43,631 nt of DNA from positions 1-43,631 of the IMG/VR virus record IMGVR_UViG_3300025324_000018. One strand, 5' to 3'. Below the pieces are notes generated by a model. It ran no database searches, was not told where the DNA came from, and saw nothing but the letters and a program-made list of their open reading frames with translations. Made by a program: the position numbers and the translations under genes. This document shows, one piece after another, positions 1 through 8,495 of the stretch. Numbering within the stretch: the first letter of the stretch is position 1; each line of letters opens with the position of its first letter. Source of the stretch: a virus.

Positions 1-6
1 GCTCCC

Positions 7-366
7 ATGCCTAACGGTTTCTCTGAAGAATGGGGCAATCGGATATTCATGAAGGAACAGAGTGAAGCTGATCTAGAAACTCGCTTGAAGGCTATCGCTC
101 AGGGGCGATGGACAGTTAAGCCTATTGATGTACCTTGGCAGGACTGGGCTGCTCCCACAAAAGGACTCATGCAAAGCCTTCTTGAATTATCCTCGCTTGA
201 TGATGGTGACTCCTTGCTCAATACCTTGCTTACACAGGGGTACCAGGGACAGGACGCCGTGACAACTATCAGGAAGGACCCTAGATTTCTTCGGACTTCA
301 ACTCTCCGTAACGAGTTAAATAATGCCGTAGTAGGTCTGGGCAGACAGTTTGGATACATCGCATAA
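7..366 (+). CDS. Virion-associated hypothetical protein, start uncertain
   Basis: A 119-residue ORF beginning close to the window edge. The reading frame is open to base 1, so it could also be the tail of a longer gene. An in-frame ATG at 49 is an alternative start. The protein is soluble and mostly helical, with no signal peptide or membrane segment and no family that I recognise. Its stop overlaps the ATG of the next gene (TAATG), so the two are translationally coupled. It lies upstream of the scaffold and capsid genes, so a role as internal virion or head protein is inferred from position only. If the window ends are joined, a TAG directly precedes this frame, and the truncated large ORF at the right edge ends at a TGA overlapping the ATG at 49. 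Confidence 0.65.
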   Translation: MPNGFSEEWGNRIFMKEQSEADLETRLKAIAQGRWTVKPIDVPWQDWAAPTKGLMQSLLELSSLDDGDSLLNTLLTQGYQGQDAVTTIRKDPRFLRTSTLRNELNNAVVGLGRQFGYIA

Positions 367-1223
367 TGGCTGACTTCAATGCGATAGAAGAGGTACTGGC
401 AGACTTCCCTTGGTTGCAGGAGCTAGGGCCGGATATCTATAACCTCATTGTCGATCTGGTCATTTCTGACGTACCACCTGCCGCTATTGCTGAACAGGTT
501 AGACAGACCGATGTATACAAGACCCGTTTTGGTGGTATGGAGCTTCGTCGGGCTAAAGGTCTCGGCGCCATTACCGAGCGAGAGTATATGGCCATCCAGG
601 ACCAGTATCGAAATCTGCTACGGGACTATGGTGTTTGGTCATTTTTTGGTACTTCCCCCACAGAATGGAACAGTCTAGCGGCTGGATTCATCGGCACAGA
701 TGTTTCGCCTTTGGAAATTAGCCGTAGACTAGATGAAGGGTACGCTGCTGTTGTGGATGCTGCACCAGTAGTTGGTGAGGCCTTCCGTTTGTTCTATGGA
801 GTTGAGCCAACGCCAAATGCCTTGCTTCTCTACTTCCTCGACACTGATCGTGGTAGTCAGGAGATTGAGCAGCAACTCATGACCACAATGGTGGGGGCGG
901 AAGCTCTAAGATATGGCCTCAATATCACTAGAACCAGGGCCGAGCTCCTTGCCAAGAGCGGTGTAACGGGGCAAATTGCCCGCACTGGATTCGCCGACAT
1001 TGCTCGGGAGCAACCTCTCCTGGAACAGCTTGCCAAGATTCATCGTTTTTCACCATTATCTCAAGAGGACTTGGAACAACTGTTCTTCCACGAGGATCCT
1101 GAGATTCTTGGTCAAAGACGAAGGATCTTTGAAACGTCTTTGGCCGCATTCCAAGGTCCTACAGCCAGACAATCTCGAACGGGCGGGCTACTCGATCTAG
1201 TTGACCTTCGCCGGACTTTTTGA
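366..1223 (+). CDS. Probable internal virion protein
   Basis: A 285-residue protein starting at an ATG that overlaps the preceding stop. Residues about 50-90 carry a segment in which an aromatic/Arg/Phe-Gly patch leads into E-L-R-R-A-x-G-L and then a Tyr-rich helix (EREYMAIQDQYRNLLRDYG). From memory, similar segments recur in large internal or minor structural proteins of tailed phages. The rest is Glu/Leu-rich helical sequence without catalytic motifs. It precedes the scaffold gene, separated by a 66-bp gap holding a hairpin. The function (ejected or portal-vertex protein) is an inference from position and helical character. Confidence 0.7.
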   Translation: MADFNAIEEVLADFPWLQELGPDIYNLIVDLVISDVPPAAIAEQVRQTDVYKTRFGGMELRRAKGLGAITEREYMAIQDQYRNLLRDYGVWSFFGTSPTEWNSLAAGFIGTDVSPLEISRRLDEGYAAVVDAAPVVGEAFRLFYGVEPTPNALLLYFLDTDRGSQEIEQQLMTTMVGAEALRYGLNITRTRAELLAKSGVTGQIARTGFADIAREQPLLEQLAKIHRFSPLSQEDLEQLFFHEDPEILGQRRRIFETSLAAFQGPTARQSRTGGLLDLVDLRRTF

Positions 1224-1240
1224 TAGAGTTCTACCAAGTC

Positions 1241-1267
1241 CTTTCGAGAGTTTCCCGACCTCGAAAG
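1241..1267 (+). promoter_or_regulatory. Hairpin upstream of scaffold gene
   Basis: CTTTCGAG at 1241-1248 is perfectly complementary to CTCGAAAG at 1260-1267, leaving an 11-nt loop. It lies in the 66-bp gap before the scaffold gene and has no following T-run, so it may be a processing or stability hairpin rather than a terminator. Confidence 0.45.
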
Positions 1268-1289
1268 CGGAGAAGGGAGAGTTGACAAG

Positions 1290-1889
1290 ATGGCCAGTGA
1301 GTACGAGGAGCTAGTTGATAAGGCTTTGGCCGGGGATGCTGAAGCAGCCGTTGAACTCAAGGAGAAGTATAGCGGCAGCAATCTCAGAGATCAGGCCGAA
1401 ACTTCCAGCAAGAAGCTCCAAGAATGGGCACCATTGGTGAAGCAGCAAAGACTTCAGGAGGCTGTGGCAGCATTACCTGAGGAGTTGCGGAGCTACAGTG
1501 TCTCTCTAGAGGACCTGGGAGAAGTCCCACCCGAAGGAATCACGACGGAACTTGTCAAGAGTAAAGCAGAAGCCAAGCAGACTGCGGTTCTCAAGTTGAG
1601 GCAGCAGGCTGCGACCGATGCGGGATTCGAGACCGTAGAGGAGTACGAGCAAGCTCTGTCGGCGATCAGGAAGCAGAAGGAAACAACGGTGAAGGTAACT
1701 GAGCTAGTAGGGGCTGCCATTGGAAGCTCTGGTGGGGTAGTACCCTCCGAAGCTCCCAAGGAACCTCATGAGCAGATGTTCGATGCCCACGAGGCGGCAA
1801 GGAAGTCTGGCAAGACTCAGGACTATGCCATGGGAGAGGGCATCGAAGCTCTTTTCACCGCTCAAGCACCAGTCGAGGGGGAAGGCTGA
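1290..1889 (+). CDS. Putative capsid scaffolding protein
   Basis: A 199-residue, charged, Glu/Lys/Ala-rich protein predicted to be mostly helical, with heptad-like stretches around residues 20-60 and 80-125 and a flexible Pro/Gly-rich C-terminal third. This composition, the size, and the position one small gene upstream of the major capsid protein are typical of phage scaffolding proteins, which guide procapsid assembly and are then lost. There is no protease motif, so proteolysis would need another enzyme. A purine-rich SD (GAAGGGAGAG) precedes the ATG. The assignment rests on composition and synteny, not on a sequence family. Confidence 0.7.
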   Translation: MASEYEELVDKALAGDAEAAVELKEKYSGSNLRDQAETSSKKLQEWAPLVKQQRLQEAVAALPEELRSYSVSLEDLGEVPPEGITTELVKSKAEAKQTAVLKLRQQAATDAGFETVEEYEQALSAIRKQKETTVKVTELVGAAIGSSGGVVPSEAPKEPHEQMFDAHEAARKSGKTQDYAMGEGIEALFTAQAPVEGEG

Positions 1890-2156
1890 TTGGCCCATCA
1901 CAGGGACACTCATCCCGAATACGTCGAGGGGTGCTACCACTGCAAGATCCTGTCTACGAATAGGGCTCAGTCGTACTCGAACGGAGTGACGAACAGAGAC
2001 ACTCCGCCTAGTGGGAACAAAAACTCCTTCGAAAGAGGGAACCGAACTGACGAGAGAGGGATTTCCTATCTCGATAAGGATGGTGCTCCTCTCAAGATGA
2101 AAGAGCGATTTGACTCACGGGACTATGGTCAAGGCCCAATTCGGATTGGGTACTAA
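1890..2156 (+). CDS. Small hypothetical protein with Cys/His cluster
   Basis: An 88-residue protein starting at a TTG one base after the scaffold stop, behind GGGGGAAGG as SD. Near the N terminus His residues precede a C-x-x-C pair (CYHC), which could bind one metal ion. The remainder is polar, rich in Arg, Asp and Gly, and likely disordered. It sits between the scaffold and capsid genes, so a decoration or capsid-assembly function is possible. I do not recognise the family. Confidence 0.65.
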   Translation: MAHHRDTHPEYVEGCYHCKILSTNRAQSYSNGVTNRDTPPSGNKNSFERGNRTDERGISYLDKDGAPLKMKERFDSRDYGQGPIRIGY

Positions 2157-2166
2157 GGAGCAGTAA

Positions 2167-3279
2167 GTGGCCGTTCAAGTTGGGACTCGAACGTCCTACG
2201 ATTCAACCGTAGGAAAGAAGCTCAACGTGGAGGATGCCATCTTCATGATCTCTCCCTTCGACGTTCCCCTCTTGGGGACCTATGGTGCGGAGAGACGCTC
2301 TGTCCTCGGCTCTGGTGGAACTGATACAGTCAAGGTCGAGTGGTTGGAAGACGAACTGGTTCCTGGCTCTGATTCCCTGGGTGCAACGGCAGTCACTGCC
2401 GATACCTACATCACAGTCGTCAACCGAACGTACTTCAAGACCAACGACCTTATCCGTATCGACGACGAATACATGAGGGTTACGCAGTATGGGACAACTG
2501 CGGACACTCTGGAGGTCGAGCGTTCGTGGGGTACTCCCGCAGCCGCTCAACACTCCAACGCCGCCACCGTCCTGATTCTGGGCATGTTGCCTGCGGAAGG
2601 GTCTGATCCGGTTTCCGGGATCAACTTCCAACGGACTCAGCCGTTCAACATCACTCAGATTTTCCAGGACGAAGTCGAGGTCACCCGTACTGAGGAACGG
2701 GCAGCGAAGTATGGGGTTGCTTCTGAGGCTGCATACCAGATTGGTAAGCGACTCAAGGAGAACGCCATCAAGATGGAGCGGAACATCATTCTGGGCACCC
2801 GAAACGATGACACTTCCGCCAAGCGTCGCTCCTTTGGAGGTCTGGACTTCTTCATCGTCACTGGTGCGGATTCCACGACCACCACGATGGCTGAAGCTGC
2901 TCTCCTAGATCAGCTTCAGAATTCCTACGACAGAGGGGGTTCAGTAGACTACCTCTTGGTAGGCGGGACGCAGAAGCGGAAAATCTCGGCCTTCGATGCT
3001 TCCAAGATCGCACTTGCTAGAGATGACAATGTGCGTGGCTCCGTGGTCGACTGGTACGACTCAGACTTCGGACGAATCTACATCGTCCTTGACCGTTGGG
3101 TACCGTTGCGATTCGCCTTCGGGTTAGAGACGCAATACATCTCAATGGAATGGATGGATAGGTTCTTCGTCGAGGCTCTGGCCAAGACTGGTGACCGCCA
3201 GCAATGGGAGCTCATTTCCGAGGTGACCATGAAGGTGAAGAACGAGAAGGCCCACTTCAAGTTCACCGCCCTTCAGTGA
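2167..3279 (+). CDS. Major capsid protein, SU10/DUF5309 type
   Basis: A 370-residue protein with the hallmarks of the DUF5309 (SU10-like) HK97-fold capsid family: an N-terminal segment about tolerating paired Pro/Leu stretches (SPFDVPLLG), an inserted beta-rich domain (about residues 80-140), then the E-x-T-R-T-x-E-R-A helix leading to the long spine-like helix (about 180-215), and a C-terminal region with a conserved D-R-W-V/FFVEALAKTGD core. It forms the icosahedral shell. The start is GTG at 2167. A strong hairpin follows the stop, so high expression could end here while downstream genes receive read-through. This family is common in podoviruses and some siphoviruses. Confidence 0.88.
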   Translation: MAVQVGTRTSYDSTVGKKLNVEDAIFMISPFDVPLLGTYGAERRSVLGSGGTDTVKVEWLEDELVPGSDSLGATAVTADTYITVVNRTYFKTNDLIRIDDEYMRVTQYGTTADTLEVERSWGTPAAAQHSNAATVLILGMLPAEGSDPVSGINFQRTQPFNITQIFQDEVEVTRTEERAAKYGVASEAAYQIGKRLKENAIKMERNIILGTRNDDTSAKRRSFGGLDFFIVTGADSTTTTMAEAALLDQLQNSYDRGGSVDYLLVGGTQKRKISAFDASKIALARDDNVRGSVVDWYDSDFGRIYIVLDRWVPLRFAFGLETQYISMEWMDRFFVEALAKTGDRQQWELISEVTMKVKNEKAHFKFTALQ

Positions 3280-3287
3280 TAGTAAGG

Positions 3288-3337
3288 AAGATGGGGGATC
3301 GAAATGAGGCGAGCAGGTCTAAAGGATCCCCCATCTT
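3288..3337 (+). terminator. Terminator-like hairpin after capsid gene
   Basis: AAGATGGGGGATC (3288-3300) and GATCCCCCATCTT (3325-3337) are perfect 13-bp arms around a 24-nt loop, followed only by TCTGCC. It lies between the capsid gene and the next SD. The weak U-run suggests partial termination or 3'-end protection, which would give excess capsid mRNA. Confidence 0.7.
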
Positions 3338-3356
3338 TCTGCCTTAAGGAGAACTG

Positions 3357-3572
3357 ATGGCAACCTACAGTGAGATTGAAAATTTCTCCAAGAGGGAACT
3401 TGTTGATTTTCTCAATACCATCGTAACTGCCAGTCGAACTGATCTCCTTACCATGAAAAAGGACGAGCTTCTTCATATGGCAATGGTTTATGGGGAACCA
3501 GAAGAAACGCCGGCCACGATTGCCGACGTCAACCCAAAAAGCGACCTACGCACTTCGCACTCGGTCAGGTAA
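3357..3572 (+). CDS. Small hypothetical protein
   Basis: A 71-residue protein with an excellent SD (TTAAGGAGAACTG) before its ATG. Residues 8-45 could form two helices (E-I-E-N-F-S-K-R-E-L-V-D-F-L, then a Lys-Lys-Asp-Glu-Leu motif), reminiscent of SAP/HeH-like or Rho-N helical mini-domains. The basic C-terminal tail overlaps the glycosyltransferase start by 83 nt in another frame. No enzymatic function is apparent. Confidence 0.6.
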   Translation: MATYSEIENFSKRELVDFLNTIVTASRTDLLTMKKDELLHMAMVYGEPEETPATIADVNPKSDLRTSHSVR

Positions 3573-4314
3573 GATAGCCATAGGCTATTGCCATCCTTAC
3601 CAAGTCTCCTCGATTTGGCATACCTCTCTAATTAACCTTCTCCAAAAAAACTGGCGAAGGATCCCTTATGTGATTTCCGTCAACTCAGGGCCGAAAGTGG
3701 ATGCAGCACGGAACGATATCTTCAAAGTCTGGCTGACTGAGACTGACGCCTCTCACATGTTGATGGTAGACACAGATATGGTTTTGCCTGTGGACGTTCT
3801 AGATCGTCTCCTTGCCTGTAACAAGGATATTGCTAGCGCTCTATGCTTCACCACAGGCTTTAATGGGAACCGGGTAATCCCAGCTATCAGGGTGATAGTG
3901 GAAAGCTCGGACGGTAGTCCGACCCTTCAGCCCCTTTGGGATTATCCTGTCAACACGCTCATCCAAGTCGATGCCATAGGGGCTGCTTGTTTCCTTGTCA
4001 AGCGAAAGGTCGCGGAAGGTATCTGGGAAGCAAGAGGTCGAGATCATGCGATGCCGTGGTTCGCTCACGGGATGCATAATGGCGTCGTAATAGGGGAGGA
4101 CGTCGCGTTTTGCCTTACTGCGGGGAAATGTGGTTTCGAGGTCTGGGTCGATACTGGGCTCGTGGTGGATCATGTTAAACCTCACCTTTATGGGGAATCG
4201 GATTACGTGTTCTCGTTGTCAGGGGAAGGACACCCCCATTATACTGAGCGTGATGAAGTCCCAATCTACCGAAAGCTGACAGGTAATGGTAGTTTTGGTG
4301 AAGAACCTCGTTGA
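3490..4314 (+). CDS. GT-A fold glycosyltransferase
   Basis: A 274-residue glycosyltransferase-like protein. After a basic leader of about 27 residues comes a beta-strand (IAIGYCHP), an ARND nucleotide-contact segment near residue 74, the metal-binding D-x-D in MLMVDTDMV (about residues 93-99), an acceptor-side segment with Cys and Phe-Thr, and a GEDVAFC acidic motif near residue 200 followed by a C-terminal VDH. This order matches family-2-like GT-A enzymes using sugar nucleotides. It overlaps the previous gene by 83 nt; 3490 is the only ATG. Since the phage encodes a dCMP hydroxymethylase-like enzyme, candidate acceptors are modified DNA bases or virion proteins; location in the late operon favours virion glycosylation. 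The acceptor is unknown. Confidence 0.8.
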   Translation: MGNQKKRRPRLPTSTQKATYALRTRSGKIAIGYCHPYQVSSIWHTSLINLLQKNWRRIPYVISVNSGPKVDAARNDIFKVWLTETDASHMLMVDTDMVLPVDVLDRLLACNKDIASALCFTTGFNGNRVIPAIRVIVESSDGSPTLQPLWDYPVNTLIQVDAIGAACFLVKRKVAEGIWEARGRDHAMPWFAHGMHNGVVIGEDVAFCLTAGKCGFEVWVDTGLVVDHVKPHLYGESDYVFSLSGEGHPHYTERDEVPIYRKLTGNGSFGEEPR

Positions 4315-5140
4315 TCGGATCGCTAAGTCGTTCCGAGTTAGTGATTCCATGGGTATCCTCAAAGCTGGGATTGGCTCAGATGAGGAAAGTTTAACCTTTA
4401 CTGAGATACTTCCAAATCTTGGTCCTGGAACTAGGATTGAGATGGGAACCGAGATGATGGCAGTTCTTGAGACTTTCCAAACGAGCGGAACAGTGAAGGT
4501 CTTAAGAGGGATTCTTGGCACTACGAAAACCAACCATCTGGTTGGTGAGGAGTTCTTTATTGACCCAAGAATCTACCGCTCCGATATCTTGGTTTTGATA
4601 AACGATGCCCTCAACGCCATGTATCCAACCTTGTACGACATTGGTGAAGATACCTTTGATTACCTCACCTCCATAATCGGCTATGATTTACCTTCCGACG
4701 CTGATGGAATACTTCAGGTAAGGGCTCTTGTGGATTCCGGGGCCAATTATTGGAAGAGGATCAGTGATTGGGAAGCAGATGGAAGTGTTCTGAATATCCG
4801 CGTAGCTTTACCTTCTACTTCAACGATAGAGATCAAGTACCGGAAGCCATTTACACCAGCGGAATTAGAGACGGATATCTTGGACGATTTGGGGGTGGCT
4901 GAATATATGCAGGACTGTCTTTTCTACTACCCTATGAGTCGTTTGATGGTAGCGGAAGAGATTGATCGCTCCAAGACCGATACTGCTCAATCACACCAGA
5001 GAGCCCAAGACGTTCCGCCATTCCTCGCAGTAAGAACTGGTGAATGGTATCAAGCCAGATTCCTTGATGCAGTTAGAAATGCAAGGGCAAGGCTCCGTAG
5101 ACAGGTAAGGGAAGTGGTGACAGCGGGTTATGGCTCGTAG
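4286..5140 (+). CDS. Head-to-tail adaptor (gp11-like) candidate
   Basis: A 284-residue protein following the capsid/glycosyltransferase block and preceding fibre and nozzle-like genes. The N-terminal half is beta-rich (a small barrel around residues 25-90 with E-M-x-A-V-L-E and V-L-R-G-I-L-G-T segments); the middle contains a helix reading Y-R-S-D-I-L-V-L-I-N-D-A-L-N-A-M-Y-P, which resembles neck/adaptor proteins of podoviruses; the C-terminal part is helical and ends in a basic tail. Size and position suggest the dodecameric adaptor ring under the portal. It overlaps both neighbours by 10-30 nt. Assigned by architecture and synteny rather than by a definite family. Confidence 0.55.
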   Translation: MVVLVKNLVDRIAKSFRVSDSMGILKAGIGSDEESLTFTEILPNLGPGTRIEMGTEMMAVLETFQTSGTVKVLRGILGTTKTNHLVGEEFFIDPRIYRSDILVLINDALNAMYPTLYDIGEDTFDYLTSIIGYDLPSDADGILQVRALVDSGANYWKRISDWEADGSVLNIRVALPSTSTIEIKYRKPFTPAELETDILDDLGVAEYMQDCLFYYPMSRLMVAEEIDRSKTDTAQSHQRAQDVPPFLAVRTGEWYQARFLDAVRNARARLRRQVREVVTAGYGS

Positions 5141-6263
5141 ACATTATTCCAACATTGCAGTAGCTACTACCTTAGTTAGCGGAATTGACGCTTCGGATAC
5201 TTCTCTTGTAGTAGCAGACGCAACTGGATTTCCTCAGGCTCCATTTGCCCTCATGATTGATGAGGGAACAGCCGATCAGGAGGTAATTCTAGTTGGAAGT
5301 AAGAGTGGCACCAACTTTCTAGGCCTCACAAGAGCATTTGATGGTACAGTTGCCAAGCAGCACCTAGCCAATGCGGCTATTGTCCATGTTGTAATAGCTT
5401 TGGATCTTGACACCATTTTTGCTCACTCTCACGCTGGACCAGGAGCAGATGATTCTGCCCTGATCTCCCACCTTGATCTTGTGGATGCAGGTCCGGATGA
5501 GCATCATGAAAAAACTCACCTTCACGATGGAGCAGATGGATCTGGCGTTGTTTCTCATCCAAGCCTCACCAATATCACTACGGATGACCATCACGATATC
5601 TTGCACATTCATGATGGCTTTGATGGTTCTGGTCAAGTAGATCATGACAGCCTAATCAATATAGGGCCAAACGATCATCATGACGAGGACCACGCTACTC
5701 GTCATGCTATCGGTGGAGCCGATGCTCTTACTTCTGGAGTTCCTTCAGTATCGACACCTGGGGATAGCGCCAGTGAGGGTGTTGGTTCTGGCTTCTCCCG
5801 CAATGACCATAAACATGGTAGAGAAGCAGGCAAAAGAGTGGTGGTTCGCAAGACCGCTGGCGAGGAAATCTTCTCCACTACCACTTTCCAGAACGACGAC
5901 CACCTTTTCTTCGCCATCGGAGCTAACGAGGTCTGGGTCTTCACCTTCTTCGTGATGTATAGTAGTCCTGCGGCGGCTGACATCAAGATGCGCGTTGTAG
6001 GACCGACCGGCTACGTCACTCGCCACGGCTGGGAGGTCCGTCTTGATACCAGCGACGCTCTATTTCCCTTTAGCGTTCAGGTCGAGGAGACTACCGGAAT
6101 CCCCTTCGGTGCGGACATTACCCGGCGCCACATTGTGATTGACGGGATCATCATCAACGCCGGGGTTGCTGGTAACTGCCAATTGCAATGGGCACAGAAC
6201 GTATCCAATGTCGGTACTACTGCGGTCGAAATGCATAGCTATCTGGTCGCCCATAGTGTCTAA
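5130..6263 (+). CDS. His-rich tail fibre / spike protein
   Basis: A 377-residue protein in three parts. Residues 1-90 form a beta-rich anchoring domain. Residues about 95-205 contain repeated D/H-rich units (DEHHEKTHLHDG, DDHHDILHIHDG, NDHHDEDHATRH), typical of phage fibres in which His/Asp clusters bind iron or other metals along a trimer axis. Residues 225-377 are a beta-sandwich tip (KRVVVRKTAGEEI onward) of a type I associate with phage receptor-binding ends. Codon use changes to GC-rich in the last part (from about 5860), suggesting an exchanged tip. It probably contacts the host surface. Confidence 0.75.
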   Translation: MARRHYSNIAVATTLVSGIDASDTSLVVADATGFPQAPFALMIDEGTADQEVILVGSKSGTNFLGLTRAFDGTVAKQHLANAAIVHVVIALDLDTIFAHSHAGPGADDSALISHLDLVDAGPDEHHEKTHLHDGADGSGVVSHPSLTNITTDDHHDILHIHDGFDGSGQVDHDSLINIGPNDHHDEDHATRHAIGGADALTSGVPSVSTPGDSASEGVGSGFSRNDHKHGREAGKRVVVRKTAGEEIFSTTTFQNDDHLFFAIGANEVWVFTFFVMYSSPAAADIKMRVVGPTGYVTRHGWEVRLDTSDALFPFSVQVEETTGIPFGADITRRHIVIDGIIINAGVAGNCQLQWAQNVSNVGTTAVEMHSYLVAHSV

Positions 6264-6267
6264 CTAA

Positions 6268-8172
6268 ATGCCAAGACTCCCATTTCCTCTTCCATCATCG
6301 CTAATAGCTCCAAAGGCCTCAGTAGTTCTGGTTGTTGGTGTAGGGACGGTCTGGAATGTGGCTATAGACGGTCAAGGTTACCTTCTCTCAACTCTAGACC
6401 AGGAGTCCCCATTCGAGTTCAGAAGCTACGAGGTCCAGTCCATTCAACCAGAAAATCTCAGAATAGATCAGTCAGGAGAACCTGGAGAACAGACCCTTAG
6501 CTATTGGTGGCCCCGAGCCCAGCATTCGTGGCATGAAGGAGCGGGACAAAAGGTTTTTGATGGTCCAGTTTCCTCTAGATTTGCCTTCGATACCTCAAAA
6601 GGTCTGGATATTTGGGAAGATGGTAAGATCACCCTTCTCAAAAGTACCTTCCAATTAGACAGCGGAACACCATCGGACTTCGATCTTCTGGTAGATGCTG
6701 GATTCCTATTCCTTGCCAAGGCTGGAACGATCTGGAAAATTCTAGACATTGACGATCACCCCACCTCCTCAAATAGCCAAGATTTTGGTGTAGCTGGTGA
6801 GGAGGTCGTGTCTATGGTTTCAGATGGCCGTTATATTTACGTGGCTTGGGAAGTTGGGGGCAACAACGGCATCAAGAGGATGGATATGACGGCTGACTGG
6901 AGTGGATCTCCCACAGTAACTCTGGTAAATGATCTCGATCCAGAGATAATGGGCTTCGTAAAAGGACGACTTCTCTGTGGAAAAGATAACAAGCTTTACC
7001 AAGTCATACCTCACGATGGAACAGCTACAACTGAACCAGCAGCCATCTACACCCATATGTTCTCAGACTGGACATGGACCGGGATAACAGAGGGAGGCCC
7101 AGGAATTTTCTGCTCAGGGTTCTCTGGCGATCAATCTGAAATTCTCCTAATAGGATTAGACGCTAGCGATATTGCCGCCGGTCTAACTCTTGGGGCACCT
7201 CGCTCAGTCTGGATTGCACCAACTGGAGAAATAATCCAAAGCATTCGAGGCTACAGAGGAACTGGGTTAGTAATTGGCACAAGTCGTGGTGTAAGAGTAG
7301 GAATTATCTCAGGCACAGATTTGGATGTTGGTCCAGTTCTTGTGGAAACACCACAACCAGTCAAGGCTCTTTATCCATACGGCGACTTCATGTATTTCGG
7401 ATGGAGTAAGTTCGATGGCACTTCATCTGGGATTGGAAAACTTCAGCTTGGAGACCTCGTGTATGCCTCTGATCTTATGGCAACTGCTCAGGGGGATGTT
7501 ATCTCTATTGCCATTTTCAACAAGCGTCCTGTGTTCAGCATGATTGGCACTACTAAGGCTGTATTTGCAGAACATGGAACTAACTACGTTGCCAGTGGCT
7601 ACTTCACCACAGGAGAGATCAGATTCAATACCTACGAAACAAAGGTGATACGGTTCTTCGATGCCCTTATCACCGGTCTTGGTACTCTCGGGCTAGAAAT
7701 AGCTCAAGATGAAAACCCACTCTCACCTCATATAACTAGTGGAATAATTGGCTCCCTCACTGAGCCATTGAGTGTAGAGGCAACCAGATTTGATCTCAAG
7801 ATTTCCCTCAACTCACCTATCGCCGATCCAACTAGCAGACCAATCATGAATGAATGGAGAATTCGTGGGGAGCCCCGTCACCTGGGTCGATTCAGGTACA
7901 TTGTACCGCTCATGGTCTATGACAAAATGACCACGATGAATAGTCGAGAGGTTGGATTCGTTGGCTATGCTGTAGACCTTCGGAACAAGTTAATGGACCT
8001 GTGGAGAGACGGAAATGCGGTTTTTTTTCAAGACCTCGATTCCTGCATTCCTGGGGCACGATCTGGTTTCAATGCCAAGATCGAAGATTTCCGTTTCAAG
8101 GTTTTTGCTCCACCAGCAAACTGCAAAGGTTTTGGAGGTATTGCCCTAGTCATTCTGAGGGACTTGGGATGA
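6268..8172 (+). CDS. Large tail nozzle / beta-propeller-like virion protein
   Basis: A 634-residue beta-rich protein with repeated strand pairs of the type G-x-x-I-W-K-I, G-R-Y-I-Y-V-A-W and G-D-F-M-Y-F-G-W, suggesting a beta-propeller core (about residues 90-420), followed by a beta-sandwich C-terminal half. Similar architecture is known for podovirus nozzle proteins (T7 gp12-type), and it follows an adaptor-like gene, so it is a candidate for the distal tail tube. No enzymatic motif is visible. An alternative is a large receptor-binding or minor tail protein. Its stop overlaps the next ATG. Confidence 0.6.
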   Translation: MPRLPFPLPSSLIAPKASVVLVVGVGTVWNVAIDGQGYLLSTLDQESPFEFRSYEVQSIQPENLRIDQSGEPGEQTLSYWWPRAQHSWHEGAGQKVFDGPVSSRFAFDTSKGLDIWEDGKITLLKSTFQLDSGTPSDFDLLVDAGFLFLAKAGTIWKILDIDDHPTSSNSQDFGVAGEEVVSMVSDGRYIYVAWEVGGNNGIKRMDMTADWSGSPTVTLVNDLDPEIMGFVKGRLLCGKDNKLYQVIPHDGTATTEPAAIYTHMFSDWTWTGITEGGPGIFCSGFSGDQSEILLIGLDASDIAAGLTLGAPRSVWIAPTGEIIQSIRGYRGTGLVIGTSRGVRVGIISGTDLDVGPVLVETPQPVKALYPYGDFMYFGWSKFDGTSSGIGKLQLGDLVYASDLMATAQGDVISIAIFNKRPVFSMIGTTKAVFAEHGTNYVASGYFTTGEIRFNTYETKVIRFFDALITGLGTLGLEIAQDENPLSPHITSGIIGSLTEPLSVEATRFDLKISLNSPIADPTSRPIMNEWRIRGEPRHLGRFRYIVPLMVYDKMTTMNSREVGFVGYAVDLRNKLMDLWRDGNAVFFQDLDSCIPGARSGFNAKIEDFRFKVFAPPANCKGFGGIALVILRDLG

Positions 8173-8495
8173 CTGAAAACCATATGTCGCCAGATCATCT
8201 CGCAATCTACCAAAAGATTGAGGAGGTTCAGGGAGAAATTAAACACCACATCGACATAGATCATCCGCAGATAGCAGAAAAGGTAAATGTAATCGAAGCA
8301 GGTCTGGAGGATATAGCCACAGTGATTGTAGGCCCTAAGAGAAGCGAGTTCCTTGGTGGGGGAAGGGATGAGAAGAAGGCACTCATTCGTCAGGGAAAGA
8401 TTCAGATAAGAATCCCATGGCGAGTTTGGGCAGCCATCATAACAGCCATAGGAGCTGTTGTGGCGGCAAATTTAGCAGGAGGTAATGCACCATGA
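8169..8495 (+). CDS. Small coiled-coil membrane protein, lysis candidate
   Basis: A 109-residue protein. The ATG at 8169 overlapping the previous stop (ATGA) is preferred over a longer upstream reading that would lie inside the previous gene. The N-terminal 60 residues are helical and charged with heptad character; residues about 85-105 form one hydrophobic transmembrane helix (VWAAIITAIGAVVAANLAG) preceded by basic residues. This resembles XhlA-like or other one-TM holin/antiholin proteins. It is coupled to a second membrane gene, together forming a likely lysis pair placed at the end of the late operon. Confidence 0.6.
   Translation: MTENHMSPDHLAIYQKIEEVQGEIKHHIDIDHPQIAEKVNVIEAGLEDIATVIVGPKRSEFLGGGRDEKKALIRQGKIQIRIPWRVWAAIITAIGAVVAANLAGGNAP

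Noticed and set aside
1277-1283. TTGACA-like -35 box
   Set aside because: It lies only a few bases before the scaffold ATG with no -10 in range, so it is coincidental.
5130-8172. Tape-measure or tail-tube protein
   Set aside because: No long coiled-coil protein or tube-type beta protein is present; the large gene at 6268 is beta-rich and propeller-like.
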